Positions 44,674 to 54,599 are shown, counted from the stretch's first letter. The stretch: DNA of 64,000 nt from Candidatus Tisiphia endosymbiont of Sialis lutaria (GCF_964026535.1 NZ_OZ032153.1:1395253-1459252); one strand, 5' to 3'. The notes: generated by a model from the letters alone, not told the origin. Made by a program: numbers and translations.

Positions 44674-45189
44674 TATATTTCTTCCAAATGACCTCGAATT
44701 TCACTGACTGTCATTCCTCGACCATAAAGTGAGATAACTTTATCGTCAAATCCACTGAATCTTCTCAGCCCTTTAGGTATTAATTTCGGAACAAACTCTC
44801 CTTCTCGATCTCTTGGTACTTCCAGAGTAACCTTCCTACCATCATCATCAATTATTGTCTTTTCATAGCTACCATTACGACGATTATTATCTACTTTCGG
44901 CATTTTACTATGCTTTGAATAACCTAATTCATGCTCTAGTTCACTTTCTAATATTTTTTCAACTATTTGCTTTTTTAGTTGTTGAAATAATCCTTCTTTG
45001 CCAAACAACTTAGATGGATCGGCTTTTGATAATAATTCTTCTACTAAATTATTACTTATATTATTATCTTTTAGTTCTAATATCTTCTTTTTTATTTTTT
45101 CTGACATATTTTACCTTTTTATAAGTTGTTTTCTTACAGTACTTCTTACTGCTTACTTTTGCAACTTACACAAAGTATATTATAGACTC
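44662..45189 (-). pseudogene. IS256-family transposase remnant (5' third only)
   Basis: Inverted end gagtctataatatac (ending at 45,189) plus the first about 147 codons (start ATG 45,107, MSEKIKKKILELKDNN to EEIYQTEV) match the full copy at 54,876 almost base for base. The match stops abruptly at 44,662 and the catalytic DDE region is missing. The open frame runs on into the ankyrin gene antisense by chance. Confidence 0.85.
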
Positions 45190-45415
45190 GAGGAGACCGT
45201 AAGGTCAACGAAGCAATCCATTTCTAATCACTTTCCTGGATTGCTTCGTCGGTCTGGCAACCTCCTCGCAATGACATCTTATACTTTAACCTTTTTTCCG
45301 TGAACACTCACATTCAATCTACAACTGTAGTACTACGCAGGGGTGACATAAAGTTGAGATGACATAGAACAGAATTGCTTCGTCGGCTCAAGGCTCCTCA
45401 CAATGACAGTGCTGA
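45190..45415. repeat. Palindromic elements between the IS256 remnant and queA
   Basis: 45,190-45,275 is a full 'gaggagacc ... cctcctcgcaatgac' palindrome. 45,365-45,410 is a half element ('ggattgcttcgtcggctc ... tcctcacaatgac' type) that overlaps the queA 3' end. Confidence 0.75.
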
Positions 45416-46479
45416 TAAAGAAGCGTTGCATCACCATAACTAAAAAACCGCATTTTTTGATCTATAGCATATTTGTAGATATTAGTTATTTCCTGATAGC
45501 CAGCAAATGCACAAACTAACATGAATAATGTAGATTTTGGCAAATGAAAATTGGTAACTAACATATCGACAATTTGAAATTTAAATCCTGGTCTAATAAA
45601 AATGGCTGTTTCAAATTCACCATTTGTTATTTGCCCATTATTTGCTATGGCGTTACTTTCTAATGCTCGTAAGGTGGTAGTGCCGACGGCTATTATTCGT
45701 CTATTTTCTTTTTTTGCCTTATTAATCATATCTTCAGTTTTTTTATCTATATGATAATACTCTGAATGCATTTGATGTTGATCAATATCTTCAGTTTTAA
45801 CTGGTAGGAACGTCCCTGCCCCAACATGCAAGGTAATAAAGGCAGTTTCAATATTTTTTGCTTTAACTAATGCCAACAATTGTTCGGAGAAATGTAGCCC
45901 TGCAGTTGGGGAGGCTACTGCTCCATGGTTCTTGCTATAAACTGTTTGATATCTATTATAGTCAAATTCTTTTGAATTGCCTATATCATCCTCTAAATTA
46001 GCGTCCTTTGGTAAACTTTCTCCCCTTTTTATATAAGGAGGTAGCGGGATTTCACCATATTTCTCTAAAAACTCAAAAATTGAGATATTATCTAGAGCAA
46101 AAGCCACCTCAACTTGTCCCATTCCAAGCTTTTTACTTATAATAATCTTATTACCAGCAAACTCAAACTGATCTTCAATGGCAAGTCTTTTTGATGGCTT
46201 GGCAAAACCATGCCAATAATTATCACTTATTGCCTTGTTTAGGTATAATTCGATCTTTTTACCAGATTTATTCAGTAGCAATTTGGCGTTAATAACTTTC
46301 GTGTCATTAAATACCATTAAATCACCAGGGCATAGATAGTCGATTATATCATGAAACTTGGTCTGCACTAAGTGATTATTTGGGGCAGCTACCAATAAAT
46401 TAGACTCATCTCGTTTTTTTGCTGGGTTCTGGGCTATTAATTCATTCGGTAAAGTAAAATCAAAATCAGATAATTTCAT
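45388..46479 (-). CDS. queA: S-adenosylmethionine:tRNA ribosyltransferase-isomerase
   Basis: 363 aa. It transfers the ribosyl part of SAM to preQ1 at position 34 of tRNAs to make epoxyqueuosine. Family sequence is continuous: LSDFDFTLPNELIAQNPAKKRDESNLL, PPYIKR, AVASPTAGLHFSEQLL, THVGAGTF-like LHVGAGTFLPVKTEDI and MLVTNFHLPKSTLFML. The last residues (CHCEEP) are coded by a palindromic element that now supplies the stop codon. It lies 18 nt after gyrA on the same strand, the space being part of another element. Confidence 0.95.
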   Translation of the reverse strand: MKLSDFDFTLPNELIAQNPAKKRDESNLLVAAPNNHLVQTKFHDIIDYLCPGDLMVFNDTKVINAKLLLNKSGKKIELYLNKAISDNYWHGFAKPSKRLAIEDQFEFAGNKIIISKKLGMGQVEVAFALDNISIFEFLEKYGEIPLPPYIKRGESLPKDANLEDDIGNSKEFDYNRYQTVYSKNHGAVASPTAGLHFSEQLLALVKAKNIETAFITLHVGAGTFLPVKTEDIDQHQMHSEYYHIDKKTEDMINKAKKENRRIIAVGTTTLRALESNAIANNGQITNGEFETAIFIRPGFKFQIVDMLVTNFHLPKSTLFMLVCAFAGYQEITNIYKYAIDQKMRFFSYGDATLLYQHCHCEEP

Positions 46480-46497
46480 TAGTTCTCCTGCAAAACT

Positions 46498-49323
46498 TTA
46501 CGTCATTGCGAGAAGGCGTAGCCGACGAAGCAATCCATTTGGATTGCCGCGTCGCCGCAAAGCGGCTCCTCGCAATGACGCTTGGCAAGAGGTCTCAGGC
46601 GATACTTCCCCATCATCACTACCATCTTGCATATTTTCTTCTTCTGTTTCAGGGCTTTCAGCAATCAACGCAACAGAAACTACTTTTTCTTCTTGCTCAG
46701 TTTTAAATAATATTACCCCGCTAGTATTACGTCCAGTGATACGTACCGATTCAAGTTTACACCTAATTAGTTTGCCGTTATTAGTAATTAGCATCAACTC
46801 ATCAGATATATTAACCGGCATTACGCCAACAACCAAGCCTGTTTTATTAGACACATCCATATTAACAACACCGCTCCCACCACGATTAGTAATCCTATAC
46901 TCATATGCCGAACTTCTCTTGCCAAAACCATTTTCCGTAACAGTGAGGATAAATTCTTCAGACAGTGCCATTTCCAAAATCTGTTCTTTAGTTAAATTTA
47001 CCCCATATTCTTCCGGAGTAAATTCTTTACCATCAGCTATTAACAATCTTTCCTCTAGAGGAATTGATCGGTAAGTTTCTCTTTCATCCATAGTGCAGGA
47101 GATGCCTTTTAATATGGTCATAGAGATAACATAATCGCCTGAAGCAAGTCTCATCCCTCTTACTCCATCAGAAGTGCGGCTTTTAAATACCCTAACTGAA
47201 CTAGCAGGGAATCTTATAGCTTTACCAGATTTTGTTGCCAGTAACACATGATCTTCATCTTTACAAACTTTAACATCTATTAAAAGGTCATTATCATCAA
47301 GCCTAATAGCAATTTTACCATTTGATTGAATACGTTTAAAGTCTGATAAATCATTTCTCCTGATATTACCTTGGCTTGTAGCAAAAATAATATTCAAACT
47401 ATCCCACTCATCCTGATTCTCAGGTAATGGCATAATATTATTGATATGCTCTCCTTCTTTTAAAGGTAAAATATTGACTATTGGTCTGCCCTTACTCTGA
47501 GGATTACCGAGCGGTAATTTGTATAATTTTAAGCTATATACTTGACCAATATTTGAGAAAAATAACATTGGTGTGTGAGTACTACCAACAAATATTTGAG
47601 TAGTAATATCCTCGTCTCTCATTGACAGCCCTGACCTGCCCTTCCCTCCCCGGTTCTGTGCTCTATAGGTAGCAAGAGGTACGCGTTTAATATAACCGCC
47701 TAATGTTACGGTCACAACCATTTCTTCTCTTTGGATAAGATCCTCTATATCCTGATCGAAATCACCAAATTCAATGCTAGTAAGACGTGGTGTAGCGAAT
47801 TCATTTTTAATTCTAATTAACTCGTTTTTTAAAATCTCTAAAAGCTTTTCACGGGATGATAAAATAGCAGTATAGCCTGTAATTTCTTCAGCAATTTCTC
47901 CTAGATCACTTTCTAATTTATTCTTCTCCATAGCAGTTAAACGTTGTAACCGCATTTCAAGAATAGCTTTTGTCTGTGTTTCAGTAAAATAACAGTTACC
48001 ATCATCGGCTATCACCGCTCTATCATCAACAAGTTTTACTAAATTTATGATAGTTGATGCATCCCAAGTCCTTTGCATTAATTGCTCTTTAGCACTTGCC
48101 GGATCGCTTGAAGATTTAATAATTCTAATAACTTCATCAATGTTACTAACGGCAATAATTAGTCCCAATAAAATATGAGCTTTATCCCGAGCCTTATTTA
48201 ATAAATATATCGTTCTCCGAGTGATTACTATTTCTCTAAAATTAACAAAAGCCGCTATTACTTCTTTTAAGTTCATAACTTCTGGTAGCCCGTCTTTTAG
48301 AGCTAACATAATCACCCCAAAACTGGTTTGTAACTGAGTATAAGAATATATTTGGTTTAGCACTACTTCGGTTACCACGTCTTTCTTTATTTCAATTACT
48401 ACTCTAATACCATCTTTATTTGATTCATCTCTAAGATCGCTGATACCCTCTATCCGTTTTTCTTTGACTAATTCAGCAATTTTCTCAACTAATTTAGCTT
48501 TATTAACCATATATGGTATTTCTGTAATAATAATAGCCTGTCTATTATTAGCAATCTCTTCAATTTCTGCTCGACCTCTAGTTAGAATACTCCCCCTGCC
48601 CGTTAAGTAAGCCGACCTAATGCCGTTTATACCAAGCACAATACCAGCCGTTGGAAAATCAGGGCCTTTAACCACTGACATAAGTTCTAATATTTCTATA
48701 TCATTATTATCAACATATAGGCAGCAAGCATCAATAATCTCTCCAAGATTATGAGGCGGAATATTGGTAGCCATACCAACAGCAATACCATTAGTACCAT
48801 TTATCAAGAGATTTGGAAACATTGATGGCAATACTGTAGGCTCTCTCTCAGAACCATCATAATTTGGAGCAAAATCAACGGTTTCTTTGTCAATATCTTC
48901 AAGTAATGTATGAGTGACTTTTGCCATCCTTGACTCTGTATACCTCATAGCAGCAGGTGCATCACCATCTCTCGAACCAAAATTACCCTGTCCATCAACT
49001 AGTGGTAGTCTTAAAGAAAAATCCTGTGCCATTCTTACTAATGAGTCATAAATTGCCACATCACTATGTGGATGATATTTACCCATTACATCACCGACAA
49101 TTCTTGCTGACTTACGATGAGGTTTGTTAAAATAATTAGAAGCTTCATACATTGCATAAAGAACTCTACGATGCACTGGCTTTAGACCATCGCGTACATC
49201 TGGAATAGCCCTACTGACAATTACACTCATTGCATAATCTAAGTATGAGCCTTTCATCTCATCTTCAATGTTAACAGATATTAAGTTTTGATGATCTATA
49301 ATAGCCACAGTTAGAACCCACAT
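46498..49323 (-). CDS. gyrA: DNA gyrase subunit A, with repeat-encoded C-terminus
   Basis: 941 aa. Type II topoisomerase subunit with catalytic Tyr128 in AAMRYTESRM and the GyrA-box NRGGKGRSG. The C-terminal beta-pinwheel ends near residue 905 (acidic EEENMQDGSDDGEVSPE); the final residues (LRGAALRRRGNPNGLLRRLR and on) are coded by a 'tcattgcgag' palindrome. In the quinolone region the sequence is HPHSDVAIYD: Ser and Val occupy E. coli positions 81 and 83 (usually Gly and Ser), while Asp87 is kept. Start ATG 49,323; a GTG at 49,308 (VAIIDHQ) is an alternative. Confidence 0.95.
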   Translation of the reverse strand: MWVLTVAIIDHQNLISVNIEDEMKGSYLDYAMSVIVSRAIPDVRDGLKPVHRRVLYAMYEASNYFNKPHRKSARIVGDVMGKYHPHSDVAIYDSLVRMAQDFSLRLPLVDGQGNFGSRDGDAPAAMRYTESRMAKVTHTLLEDIDKETVDFAPNYDGSEREPTVLPSMFPNLLINGTNGIAVGMATNIPPHNLGEIIDACCLYVDNNDIEILELMSVVKGPDFPTAGIVLGINGIRSAYLTGRGSILTRGRAEIEEIANNRQAIIITEIPYMVNKAKLVEKIAELVKEKRIEGISDLRDESNKDGIRVVIEIKKDVVTEVVLNQIYSYTQLQTSFGVIMLALKDGLPEVMNLKEVIAAFVNFREIVITRRTIYLLNKARDKAHILLGLIIAVSNIDEVIRIIKSSSDPASAKEQLMQRTWDASTIINLVKLVDDRAVIADDGNCYFTETQTKAILEMRLQRLTAMEKNKLESDLGEIAEEITGYTAILSSREKLLEILKNELIRIKNEFATPRLTSIEFGDFDQDIEDLIQREEMVVTVTLGGYIKRVPLATYRAQNRGGKGRSGLSMRDEDITTQIFVGSTHTPMLFFSNIGQVYSLKLYKLPLGNPQSKGRPIVNILPLKEGEHINNIMPLPENQDEWDSLNIIFATSQGNIRRNDLSDFKRIQSNGKIAIRLDDNDLLIDVKVCKDEDHVLLATKSGKAIRFPASSVRVFKSRTSDGVRGMRLASGDYVISMTILKGISCTMDERETYRSIPLEERLLIADGKEFTPEEYGVNLTKEQILEMALSEEFILTVTENGFGKRSSAYEYRITNRGGSGVVNMDVSNKTGLVVGVMPVNISDELMLITNNGKLIRCKLESVRITGRNTSGVILFKTEQEEKVVSVALIAESPETEEENMQDGSDDGEVSPETSCQASLRGAALRRRGNPNGLLRRLRLLAMT
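46500..46580. repeat. Palindromic element coding the GyrA C-terminus
   Basis: 'cgtcattgcgagaaggcgta ... ctcctcgcaatgacg', 81 bp, bridging the gyrA stop and the queA start region. Confidence 0.85.
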
Positions 49324-49491
49324 TTATTAAAGTAATATTCGAATGGTTTAAGTATAGTACATATTCGGAAAGAAATCTATCGTTGAATGAGCATAGACTA
49401 GCTAGGAAAGATATTTTTTTCAAGATGATTGAGATTATATATTTAATGATATATAATAATTATTTGAGGTAAGTATATTTAGGAAATATTT

Positions 49492-49668
49492 ATGGACGAT
49501 AAAAACCAAAATAAAAAACTGACATGGATGGAAATTTTTGAGAAATTGTCACTAATACCAACAGGGAATTCTTTTGATAAAGAAGGTAGAGCAGATTCAC
49601 CAATTGAAGAAAAAGGAGAATCAAACAAAAGATATAGTGATACATATCCCTACTTCAATGATTTTTGA
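49492..49668 (+). CDS. 58-aa hydrophilic peptide (small unannotated ORF)
   Basis: ATG 49,492 follows aggaaatattt. The product starts MDDKNQNKKLTWMEIFEKLS, is rich in Lys, Glu, Asp and Ser, and ends DTYPYFNDF. No membrane segment and no known motif. Upstream 49,324-49,491 is the gyrA promoter side and AT-rich. It is followed within 8 nt by a MITE. Plausible but unproven small gene. Confidence 0.45.
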   Translation: MDDKNQNKKLTWMEIFEKLSLIPTGNSFDKEGRADSPIEEKGESNKRYSDTYPYFNDF

Positions 49669-49675
49669 TAAGGTA

Positions 49676-49738
49676 TAGTCAATTGATGAGAATTGGGGAT
49701 ATAATCACTCCTAGCCCCAAATTTTCTTGAGTTGACTA
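49676..49738. mobile_element. Short 63-bp MITE with TA target duplication
   Basis: Ends tagtcaattgatgagaa and cttgagttgacta with TA at 49,674-49,675 and 49,739-49,740. It lacks the inner cgacgcctataagtaatagg hairpin present in the 102-103-bp members. Confidence 0.75.
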
Positions 49739-49770
49739 TAGAATTAACAACATAGAAGGAAGTAGTTGAT

Positions 49771-50623
49771 ATGCAAAAATATTTAGACCCAACAAATGAT
49801 AGTCTATTTAAGAAAATCTTTAGTGATCTGGAGAGGCTAAAAGAATTTCTTAATAGTATTCTTGATTTACCTGAAAAGCATAGAATTAAGGAAATCAACT
49901 TTCTTTCATTAGAACATTTACCTAGAATTCATCAAGGTAAGAGAAGTGTATTTGATTTGAAAGTTAAAGATGAGTCAGATCATTGGTACATTATCGAGAT
50001 GCAGAAAAGAAATGAAACCGATTATTTAAAAAGATTACAATATTATTCTGCTCATTCATATGTTCAACAACTTACAGAAGGGGTGACTCACAATGATTTA
50101 TTACCGATAGTAGTAATATCATTAATGAAATCAAAAATATTTGCTGAAGAAGTACCATATATAAGTTTTCATAAAACTATTGAGACAACAACTAAGAAAC
50201 AGCAACACATATTTGATATATCGTATGTCTTTATAGAGCTTAAAAAATTTAAAGATATTAAGCAACCATTATTGAGTATTGCCGATGAGTGGTTACATCT
50301 ATTTAAATATGCAACAAAAGAAAATACCCCCCCTGTAGGAATTAAAAGTAGTAAGGTATTAGAAGCTTACCATGTTATCGAGATGCATGGACTAACACCA
50401 GCAGAATACGACTTATATGTAAGATGCGGAAGATATTGCTTTAGAAGAAAGCTTTAAAGAAGGTGAAGCTAAAGGCAAAGCTGAAGGTAAAATAACCATG
50501 GCAAAGAAAATGTTGGCTAAAAGAAAGCCAATAGATGAAATCATTGAATTTACTGAACTAACCATTGAAGAAATAAAAGTTTTAAAGAAAGAAATAGAAC
50601 AGTCAAAAAAGAATAGCCTATGA
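49771..50623 (+). pseudogene. PD-(D/E)XK nuclease family protein, frameshifted
   Basis: Starts at ATG 49,771 (MQKYLDPTNDSLFKKIFSDL), with the core RSVFDLKVKDESDHWYIIEMQ (D...E-x-Q). The frame stops at 50,457 after YDLYVRCGRYCFRRKL, but one frame over the family tail continues: DAEDIALEESFKEGEAKGKA, MAKKMLAKRKPIDEIIEF, ending at 50,623. A one-base change near 50,421 therefore breaks the gene. It is related to the intact copy at 22,453. The catalytic core is complete in the first frame, so a shortened protein could still fold. Confidence 0.8.
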
Positions 50624-50702
50624 GCAAAGAAGTAAATGACAACTTACAATTGCTTTTTCGGCTAACGCATTCTTGCAATGATATTAGTTTTTTATAGAAT
50701 TT

Positions 50703-51596
50703 TTAAAGAAAATGTTTAGATAAAAAAAACTGTAAATTAAATAATTCTAATGCTTCTGCTAATGATTTTGGTAATGGCACTAAATTATATTGTTGATCAA
50801 AAGCATTACCATATATTTTACTGATATTATTAATTTTATCAGGAAATTCCAGACCTAATAATATAGAATTTAAAATAGTGAAAATTGCCAAATAAGGATC
50901 GGTTAGTGGGCTTGCTATTCGATGTTCTAGTCTTCTAGGAAACGAATCAGGAATACGTACAGCAACAGTTCTATTGTTATTACCAAAAGACACATTAGTT
51001 GGTGCCATAAAATTTTTATCTAAGCGAAGATAATCATCTTCATTCGGCATAAATACCAAAAAACTATCGAGCATATAATGACAGATGCTCTGTCCTATTA
51101 TATCTAATGAATATGGATTGCCACGATCACTACATGATCTCGCAATGACGTTTGGGAGAGTTTGCTTCGTTGCTACTAAAGTATCTTCTCTCAATAACGT
51201 TGAAGAATCTATAAAATTTACATGAAAATGCATACTACTACCATAATCGTTGGGAAATGGTTTGGCAGAAAAATTTACCTTGCCCTGCAATTTTTTTGCA
51301 ATAATTTGTATTTTAGACTTAGTGCTACTAATTTTTCCTATATACTCAATTATGTTAGTAGAAGGTGGTAAATCTATCTCAAATTGATTATCACCTTTTT
51401 CTTTCTTAACTACTATGCCAAGCAGAGTTTGCAATTCGAGTGGAGCAATATTTTTGCTCAAATAAAACTCTATTTCCACTCCAATACAAGGGGTTAGTGA
51501 ATAGTCTGTTTGGAATTTGTTGATGATTTTTTGCAATGCATTGTTCTTTTGCAAATGATCTGATAGTTTATAAATAAAATCCTGTGGAGTTGTCAT
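50703..51596 (-). CDS. Glutamine synthetase-like protein with palindromic insertion
   Basis: 297 aa from ATG 51,596 (MTTPQDFIYK); ATG 51,602 adds two codons. GVEIEFYLSK (metal Glu), GSSMHFHVNF (ATP/metal His), NNNRTVAVRIP and RLEHRIASPLTDPYLAI follow the catalytic-domain order of glutamine synthetase. The N-terminal beta-grasp domain and much of the normal length (about 450 aa) are missing. Residues about 131-161 (within LPNVIARSCSDRGNPYS) are coded by a 'tcattgcgag' palindrome inserted in frame just after the His motif. It may be a gamma-glutamyl ligase relative rather than a true GlnA. Divergent from pgeF with touching starts. Confidence 0.75.
   Translation of the reverse strand: MTTPQDFIYKLSDHLQKNNALQKIINKFQTDYSLTPCIGVEIEFYLSKNIAPLELQTLLGIVVKKEKGDNQFEIDLPPSTNIIEYIGKISSTKSKIQIIAKKLQGKVNFSAKPFPNDYGSSMHFHVNFIDSSTLLREDTLVATKQTLPNVIARSCSDRGNPYSLDIIGQSICHYMLDSFLVFMPNEDDYLRLDKNFMAPTNVSFGNNNRTVAVRIPDSFPRRLEHRIASPLTDPYLAIFTILNSILLGLEFPDKINNISKIYGNAFDQQYNLVPLPKSLAEALELFNLQFFLSKHFL
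51114..51206. repeat. Palindromic element inside the glutamine synthetase-like gene
   Basis: Core 'ggattgccacgatcactaca ... gatctcgcaatgacg' plus a 'gcttcgttgctactaaagta' arm. It adds about 30 codons without a stop. Confidence 0.8.
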
Positions 51597-52331
51597 GTGC
51601 ATCAGTTAGTAAAGAATAAAGTATATTATAAAATTTTTGATAAAAGCTTCAAGCAATCTAGTCATGTTTATAGTAAAAAAAATAAGTCTGGTGTTTCTAA
51701 TAACTTAGAAATTGTCCAAAATAATAGGTTAGCAGTAGTTCAACATTATAATGCTGATAACATTATCATTTTACAACAAATGCATGGTACCAAAGTTATT
51801 GATGCTGATCTTGATATTGATACTGATATTGAAGCTGATGGAGCCGTTACTACAAAAAAAAATCTAGTGCTAGCAATACAAAGTGCTGACTGTGTTCCTG
51901 TGTTATTTAGTAGCGAAGATGGTATGGTTATAGGGACTGCTCATTGCGGTTGGCGTGGGGCTAAAGCCGGTATCATTAATAATGTGGTAAAATTAATGCA
52001 CAACAAAGGAGCTAAAAACATCAAAGCTATTATTTGCCCTAGTATTCAACAATGTTCTTATGAAGTTGATCAGGAATATTACGATAATTTTATAAAACAA
52101 CGAGCTGATTATTCAAAATTCTTTATTAATTCCTTGAAAATAGGATATTATATGTTTGATTTACCAGCTTATGTAGAACTTCAATTGCAAGAAGCGGGTG
52201 TTAAAGATATAACCAGGATATTAGAGGATACCTATAGTAATCCTGAGAAATACATAAGTTACCGACGTTGTTGCCATACTGGAGAGTTATATAACCATAC
52301 CATATTATCTACTATTGTAATTTGTAATTAA
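51597..52331 (+). CDS. pgeF: Peptidoglycan editing factor PgeF (laccase-domain / YfiH family)
   Basis: 244 aa from GTG 51,597 (codes MHQLVKNKVYY). Metal-site motifs are clear: ILQQMHGTKV, AIQSADCVPVLF and GTAHCGWRGAKAGI, then CPSIQQCSYEV and RRCCHTGE. The family removes wrongly placed residues from muropeptide precursors and was earlier called polyphenol oxidase. The start touches that of the divergent glutamine synthetase-like gene, so each promoter must lie inside the other gene, or the true start is a little further in. Confidence 0.88.
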   Translation: MHQLVKNKVYYKIFDKSFKQSSHVYSKKNKSGVSNNLEIVQNNRLAVVQHYNADNIIILQQMHGTKVIDADLDIDTDIEADGAVTTKKNLVLAIQSADCVPVLFSSEDGMVIGTAHCGWRGAKAGIINNVVKLMHNKGAKNIKAIICPSIQQCSYEVDQEYYDNFIKQRADYSKFFINSLKIGYYMFDLPAYVELQLQEAGVKDITRILEDTYSNPEKYISYRRCCHTGELYNHTILSTIVICN

Positions 52332-52347
52332 GAAGTAAATAAAGCAA

Positions 52348-53229
52348 ATGTTTAAAATTTTAAAAATATCTTGTATTTTACTAATCGTATTATGCAAAAA
52401 TTATGAGCTATGTGCAGCAGAATATAGCTTTGAAGAAGCAAAAAACAAGTATTATGATCTAAAATTATTGCAGCCTAAAGAAGATGATGATGGTCGAATT
52501 CAAACTCTTAATAAGAGAGGAGCAATGTCACCACAATTAGATGAGGTAACAAAGAAATTTATAGAATTTTCAAAAAACCGGATGGTTTTAGAAATCGGTG
52601 GGGCTTATGGAAAAGCTATGATGGAAACACTAAAGAAGCAACATAACGTTACTTACCATTTAAATGATCTTGATGAACGTCATCTTTTTATTGCAGCACA
52701 CAACATAGAAACATTAAAATTAAACCAATCAACTTTAGATAAAATTAAATTTATCTCTGGTGATATTACTTCAAACTTAGAAATTCATGATAAGTATGAT
52801 GCTATTCTGATAGCCCGGGTTTTACATTTCTTTTCTCCAGAGCAATTAGATAAGGCAGTTGCCAACATATTTAATTTGTTAAAAGATGGAGGAAGGGTTT
52901 ATGCAATTGCTATTACGCCATATGTTAAGCGTTATGAAAGGTTTATTCCTGAATATGAGAAAAGAGTATTAAATAAAGAACCATTTCCTGGTTATGTTCA
53001 ATCTGTAAAAAATTGGCTAAACACCTCAGTTACTAGCTCTAACCAGCTTGTGTCAATTAATGATGAAGCGTTTATGTTTATGGATCAAAATGTACTAACT
53101 ACCATCTTTAAAAAACATAATTTTAGAATAATTGAATGTAAAATAGCTGGATTAAAGTATAAATCAAAAACATGGTCTCTAGATGGCAGAGAGACGGTGA
53201 TTTTGATAGCAGAGAAATTAAGTAACTAA
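52348..53229 (+). CDS. Class I SAM-dependent methyltransferase with signal peptide
   Basis: 293 aa. N-terminal signal (MFKILKISCILLIVLCKNYE, with cleavage likely after CAA) then a Rossmann methyltransferase domain: motif I VLEIGGAYGKAM, acidic turn LNDLDERH, and YDAILIARVLHFFSPEQL. Export of a methyltransferase is unusual, since SAM is cytosolic. It would make sense if the enzyme is secreted into the host cell. It lies 16 nt after pgeF and 19 nt before the 444-aa gene, so the three may form an operon. Substrate unknown. Confidence 0.75.
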   Translation: MFKILKISCILLIVLCKNYELCAAEYSFEEAKNKYYDLKLLQPKEDDDGRIQTLNKRGAMSPQLDEVTKKFIEFSKNRMVLEIGGAYGKAMMETLKKQHNVTYHLNDLDERHLFIAAHNIETLKLNQSTLDKIKFISGDITSNLEIHDKYDAILIARVLHFFSPEQLDKAVANIFNLLKDGGRVYAIAITPYVKRYERFIPEYEKRVLNKEPFPGYVQSVKNWLNTSVTSSNQLVSINDEAFMFMDQNVLTTIFKKHNFRIIECKIAGLKYKSKTWSLDGRETVILIAEKLSN

Positions 53230-53248
53230 AGATATTTAAGGAGATATT

Positions 53249-54583
53249 ATGAAATCACATAGTTTTACATCTGATGATGCTATACAAAGTTCGGATGAAA
53301 ATTTACAATTTATAGCAGAATGCTTTGATCCTAAATATGACAAAGATTATAAAGATGAGATTGAAGTACAACGTAGATTTAATAAGGATATAGAACGAAA
53401 AGAGGTCTTTTATATTGAGACTCCAAATGGGGGGCTAGTAGACCTAGTAGCTCAGTGTAAGGTAGGTAAAGATGATGAGTATAAAGTAACCTATCAAGAC
53501 ATGCATAAGGCATTAACCAATGATTATAAATTGTCAACACAACAAACAGAATATATCTTAGCAGCAAATTATCAAGGTGGTATAGCTGGTGGTATAGCTG
53601 GATTTAACAAACTAAAAGCAAAAACATACAATGATTGCTACTATAAGGATGGTACGGATGTTATGATGAATGAGTGGCTAAGAGATGGTGTTGTGTCGAA
53701 GATTATTATAGATAAAGATAATAATCTATCATATGTTGGAGAACAGAAAACCATATTTGATTGTAGTAAGTGCGTTTTAGCTCCATTTTCAGACCTCAGA
53801 GAGATGGTGAGAACAAAATTTGATAGCCAAGATTTTATGGCGATAAATATTACAGCTACATTAGGAACAGTAGGAGAAGCCGAACCGAAACAGCAAGTAA
53901 TAATTGATGTAGCTGGTACTGGAGAGGTTGCTAATCAATTTATTGGCAAGTTAGAAACAATCAAAGCATCCTGTCCTGCCAAAGATCCTTTATCAATTAT
54001 TAAGAGTAATGGTGCTTTATCGAAGGAATTAGTAGCTGATGCTCTTAATGCTGAACAATATAAAGAAGCTGTAACAGAAAAAATTTCAGAAATTTTACAT
54101 TCTGAACAAGATGAGACTAAAGCAATAACAGCATTAAAAAGACTAGATGGTGTTAAAGAGGCTTTAGCTGATTTGTTAGTAAAACAAATTGACCAAGCAA
54201 TCGAAGCTCAAAAAGATAAAAAAACCGATAAATTAAGTGCAGAGTCAATTAACGATATTGCTAAAGAAACTGCTAGACAGTTAAGTAAGTTTATTGATCA
54301 GCCAGACAAATATACAATGAATAAATTTTCTAAAGATTTAGTAAAAGAGCGAGCTACTTCATCGGGTGTGATAGTTCCAAGGAAAAATTTTGTTGAAAAA
54401 ATTTGTCAGTATTTAAAAAATAAATGGCACGGATATTCTTACGATAAAAGCAAGATAGTGACACTTGAACAATTGCATGATAAAGCAAAAATTGTAGGAC
54501 AGGCAGCAAAATCACATATGTCATCTAAAATATCAATATCACCACCTCCACATAATAAAAAAGAGGGGGTTAGGACAATTTAG
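53249..54583 (+). CDS. Unknown 444-aa protein
   Basis: ATG 53,249 follows aaggagatatt. Residues 1-235 look globular, with several paired Asp/Lys strands and GGIAGGIAGFNKL near 110-122 and CSKCVLAPF near 172. Residues 235-370 are helical and Glu/Lys/Ala-rich (AEQYKEAVTEKISEIL, KRLDGVKEALADLLVKQI), and the C-terminus is basic (HMSSKISISPPPHNKK). No signal peptide or membrane segment. It follows the exported methyltransferase gene by 19 nt. I do not recognise a family; a secreted effector is one possibility. Confidence 0.65.
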   Translation: MKSHSFTSDDAIQSSDENLQFIAECFDPKYDKDYKDEIEVQRRFNKDIERKEVFYIETPNGGLVDLVAQCKVGKDDEYKVTYQDMHKALTNDYKLSTQQTEYILAANYQGGIAGGIAGFNKLKAKTYNDCYYKDGTDVMMNEWLRDGVVSKIIIDKDNNLSYVGEQKTIFDCSKCVLAPFSDLREMVRTKFDSQDFMAINITATLGTVGEAEPKQQVIIDVAGTGEVANQFIGKLETIKASCPAKDPLSIIKSNGALSKELVADALNAEQYKEAVTEKISEILHSEQDETKAITALKRLDGVKEALADLLVKQIDQAIEAQKDKKTDKLSAESINDIAKETARQLSKFIDQPDKYTMNKFSKDLVKERATSSGVIVPRKNFVEKICQYLKNKWHGYSYDKSKIVTLEQLHDKAKIVGQAAKSHMSSKISISPPPHNKKEGVRTI

Positions 54584-54599
54584 AAAGAGTTATCGTAAG

